DNA of 6,695 nt from positions 1 to 6,695 of the forward strand of contig JAGODW010000082.1 of assembly GCA_017998025.1 (NCBI GenBank). Direction: 5' to 3'. The position numbers were made by a program, and so were the translations under genes. A model generated the notes under the pieces. That model worked only from the letters and a program-made list of their open reading frames with translations. It searched no databases and had not been told where the DNA came from. Origin of the DNA: Spirochaetales bacterium. Its GTDB lineage: Bacteria; Spirochaetota; Spirochaetia; DTKZ01. The first letter of the stretch is position 1. Each line of letters starts with the position of its first letter. Positions 6,353 through 6,695 of the stretch are shown here, in pieces.

Positions 6353-6695
6353 AGAAATAGTGAATTCGAAAGGGCTCCCTATATTTGAACTGCAGAGCCT
6401 CGTAGAGATGAAGAGCAGCAGCGTTTTTATTTTTCACAAAGAGACAGGCGCTTTTCTTCTGATGTTTTAAGGTTTTTAGAAGCTCAATCATCAAGTATCG
6501 AGCAAAGTGCCTGCCCCGATAGGGGAGATCGGTAAATACTCCTCCAATTTGGTCGTACCGGATGCCCCGAGCGTTCGTGCCGACTTTGGCTACAGGAACC
6601 CCCCTGTATTCTCCCATTAATACAATCTGTTCTTTCAAAGTGGATTCCAGTTCTTTCCGTGTTTTCCCTGGATCCACGTATTCAGGTTGCAGGAG
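6351..6695 (-). CDS. GNAT-family N-acetyltransferase, C-terminal part (5' end outside the window)
   Basis: This is the C-terminal part of a predicted acetyl-CoA-dependent acetyltransferase of unknown substrate. The frame stays open to the window edge and codes LLQPEY before a GTG codon at 6677, so the gene very probably begins outside the window and the GTG is internal. Counting from that GTG, the GNAT fold is recognisable in IGGVFTDLPYRGRHFARYLM (44-63), which is beta-4 and the acetyl-CoA loop, and in CLFVKNKNAAALHLYEALQF (78-97), the NxxAxxLYexlGF-like end of the domain. The loop reads RGRHFA where the common pattern is RGxGxG/A, so a His replaces the usual middle Gly. The stop TAA overlaps the ribosome site of glgA, implying an operon. 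A link to glycogen metabolism is possible from position only. The family call is fairly sure; the function is unknown. Confidence 0.8.
   Translation of the reverse strand, partial: LLQPEYVDPGKTRKELESTLKEQIVLMGEYRGVPVAKVGTNARGIRYDQIGGVFTDLPYRGRHFARYLMIELLKTLKHQKKSACLFVKNKNAAALHLYEALQFKYREPFRIHYF

Overview
The window holds five genes packed almost without gaps and looks like an ordinary bacterial chromosome. GC content appears intermediate, judged by eye. There is no sign of phage, insertion sequence, CRISPR array, tRNA or rRNA. GlgC has a plant/cyanobacteria-like N-terminal half, a form I associate with spirochaetes among other groups. A spirochaete is therefore my best guess for the host, with low confidence; no marker gene in the window settles it.

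Layout from left to right. A complete glgC (minus strand, 1295 to 9) encodes ADP-glucose pyrophosphorylase. A short divergent promoter region (about 1296-1412) follows; it is the only real intergenic space. Next comes a two-gene plus-strand operon with an ATGA overlap. Its first gene (1413-3707) is a MrfA/YprA-type DExH helicase with a C-terminal four-cysteine zinc site, and its second (3704-4852) is a MrfB/YprB-type DEDD exonuclease. Convergent to it, after only 6 bases, is glgA (minus strand, 6340 to 4859), encoding ADP-glucose-dependent glycogen synthase. Upstream of glgA, and apparently co-transcribed and translationally coupled with it, is the 3' part of a GNAT acetyltransferase gene (6695 to 6351) that runs off the right edge.

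Two systems are interleaved. GlgC makes ADP-glucose and GlgA polymerises it into alpha-1,4-glucan, so together they form the core of bacterial glycogen synthesis; no branching or degrading enzyme is visible. MrfA and MrfB are, in Bacillus subtilis, a helicase-exonuclease pair acting in a UvrABC-independent pathway that repairs mitomycin C damage. The unusual point is that this DNA-repair pair sits exactly between glgC and glgA, divergent from one and convergent with the other. Known families explain all the coding sequence, so I do not claim a wholly new system. The points most worth a second look are the glg-mrf interleaving, the compact divergent promoters with a possibly leaderless mrfA start, the overlapping convergent 3' ends, and an altered acetyl-CoA loop in the GNAT protein.
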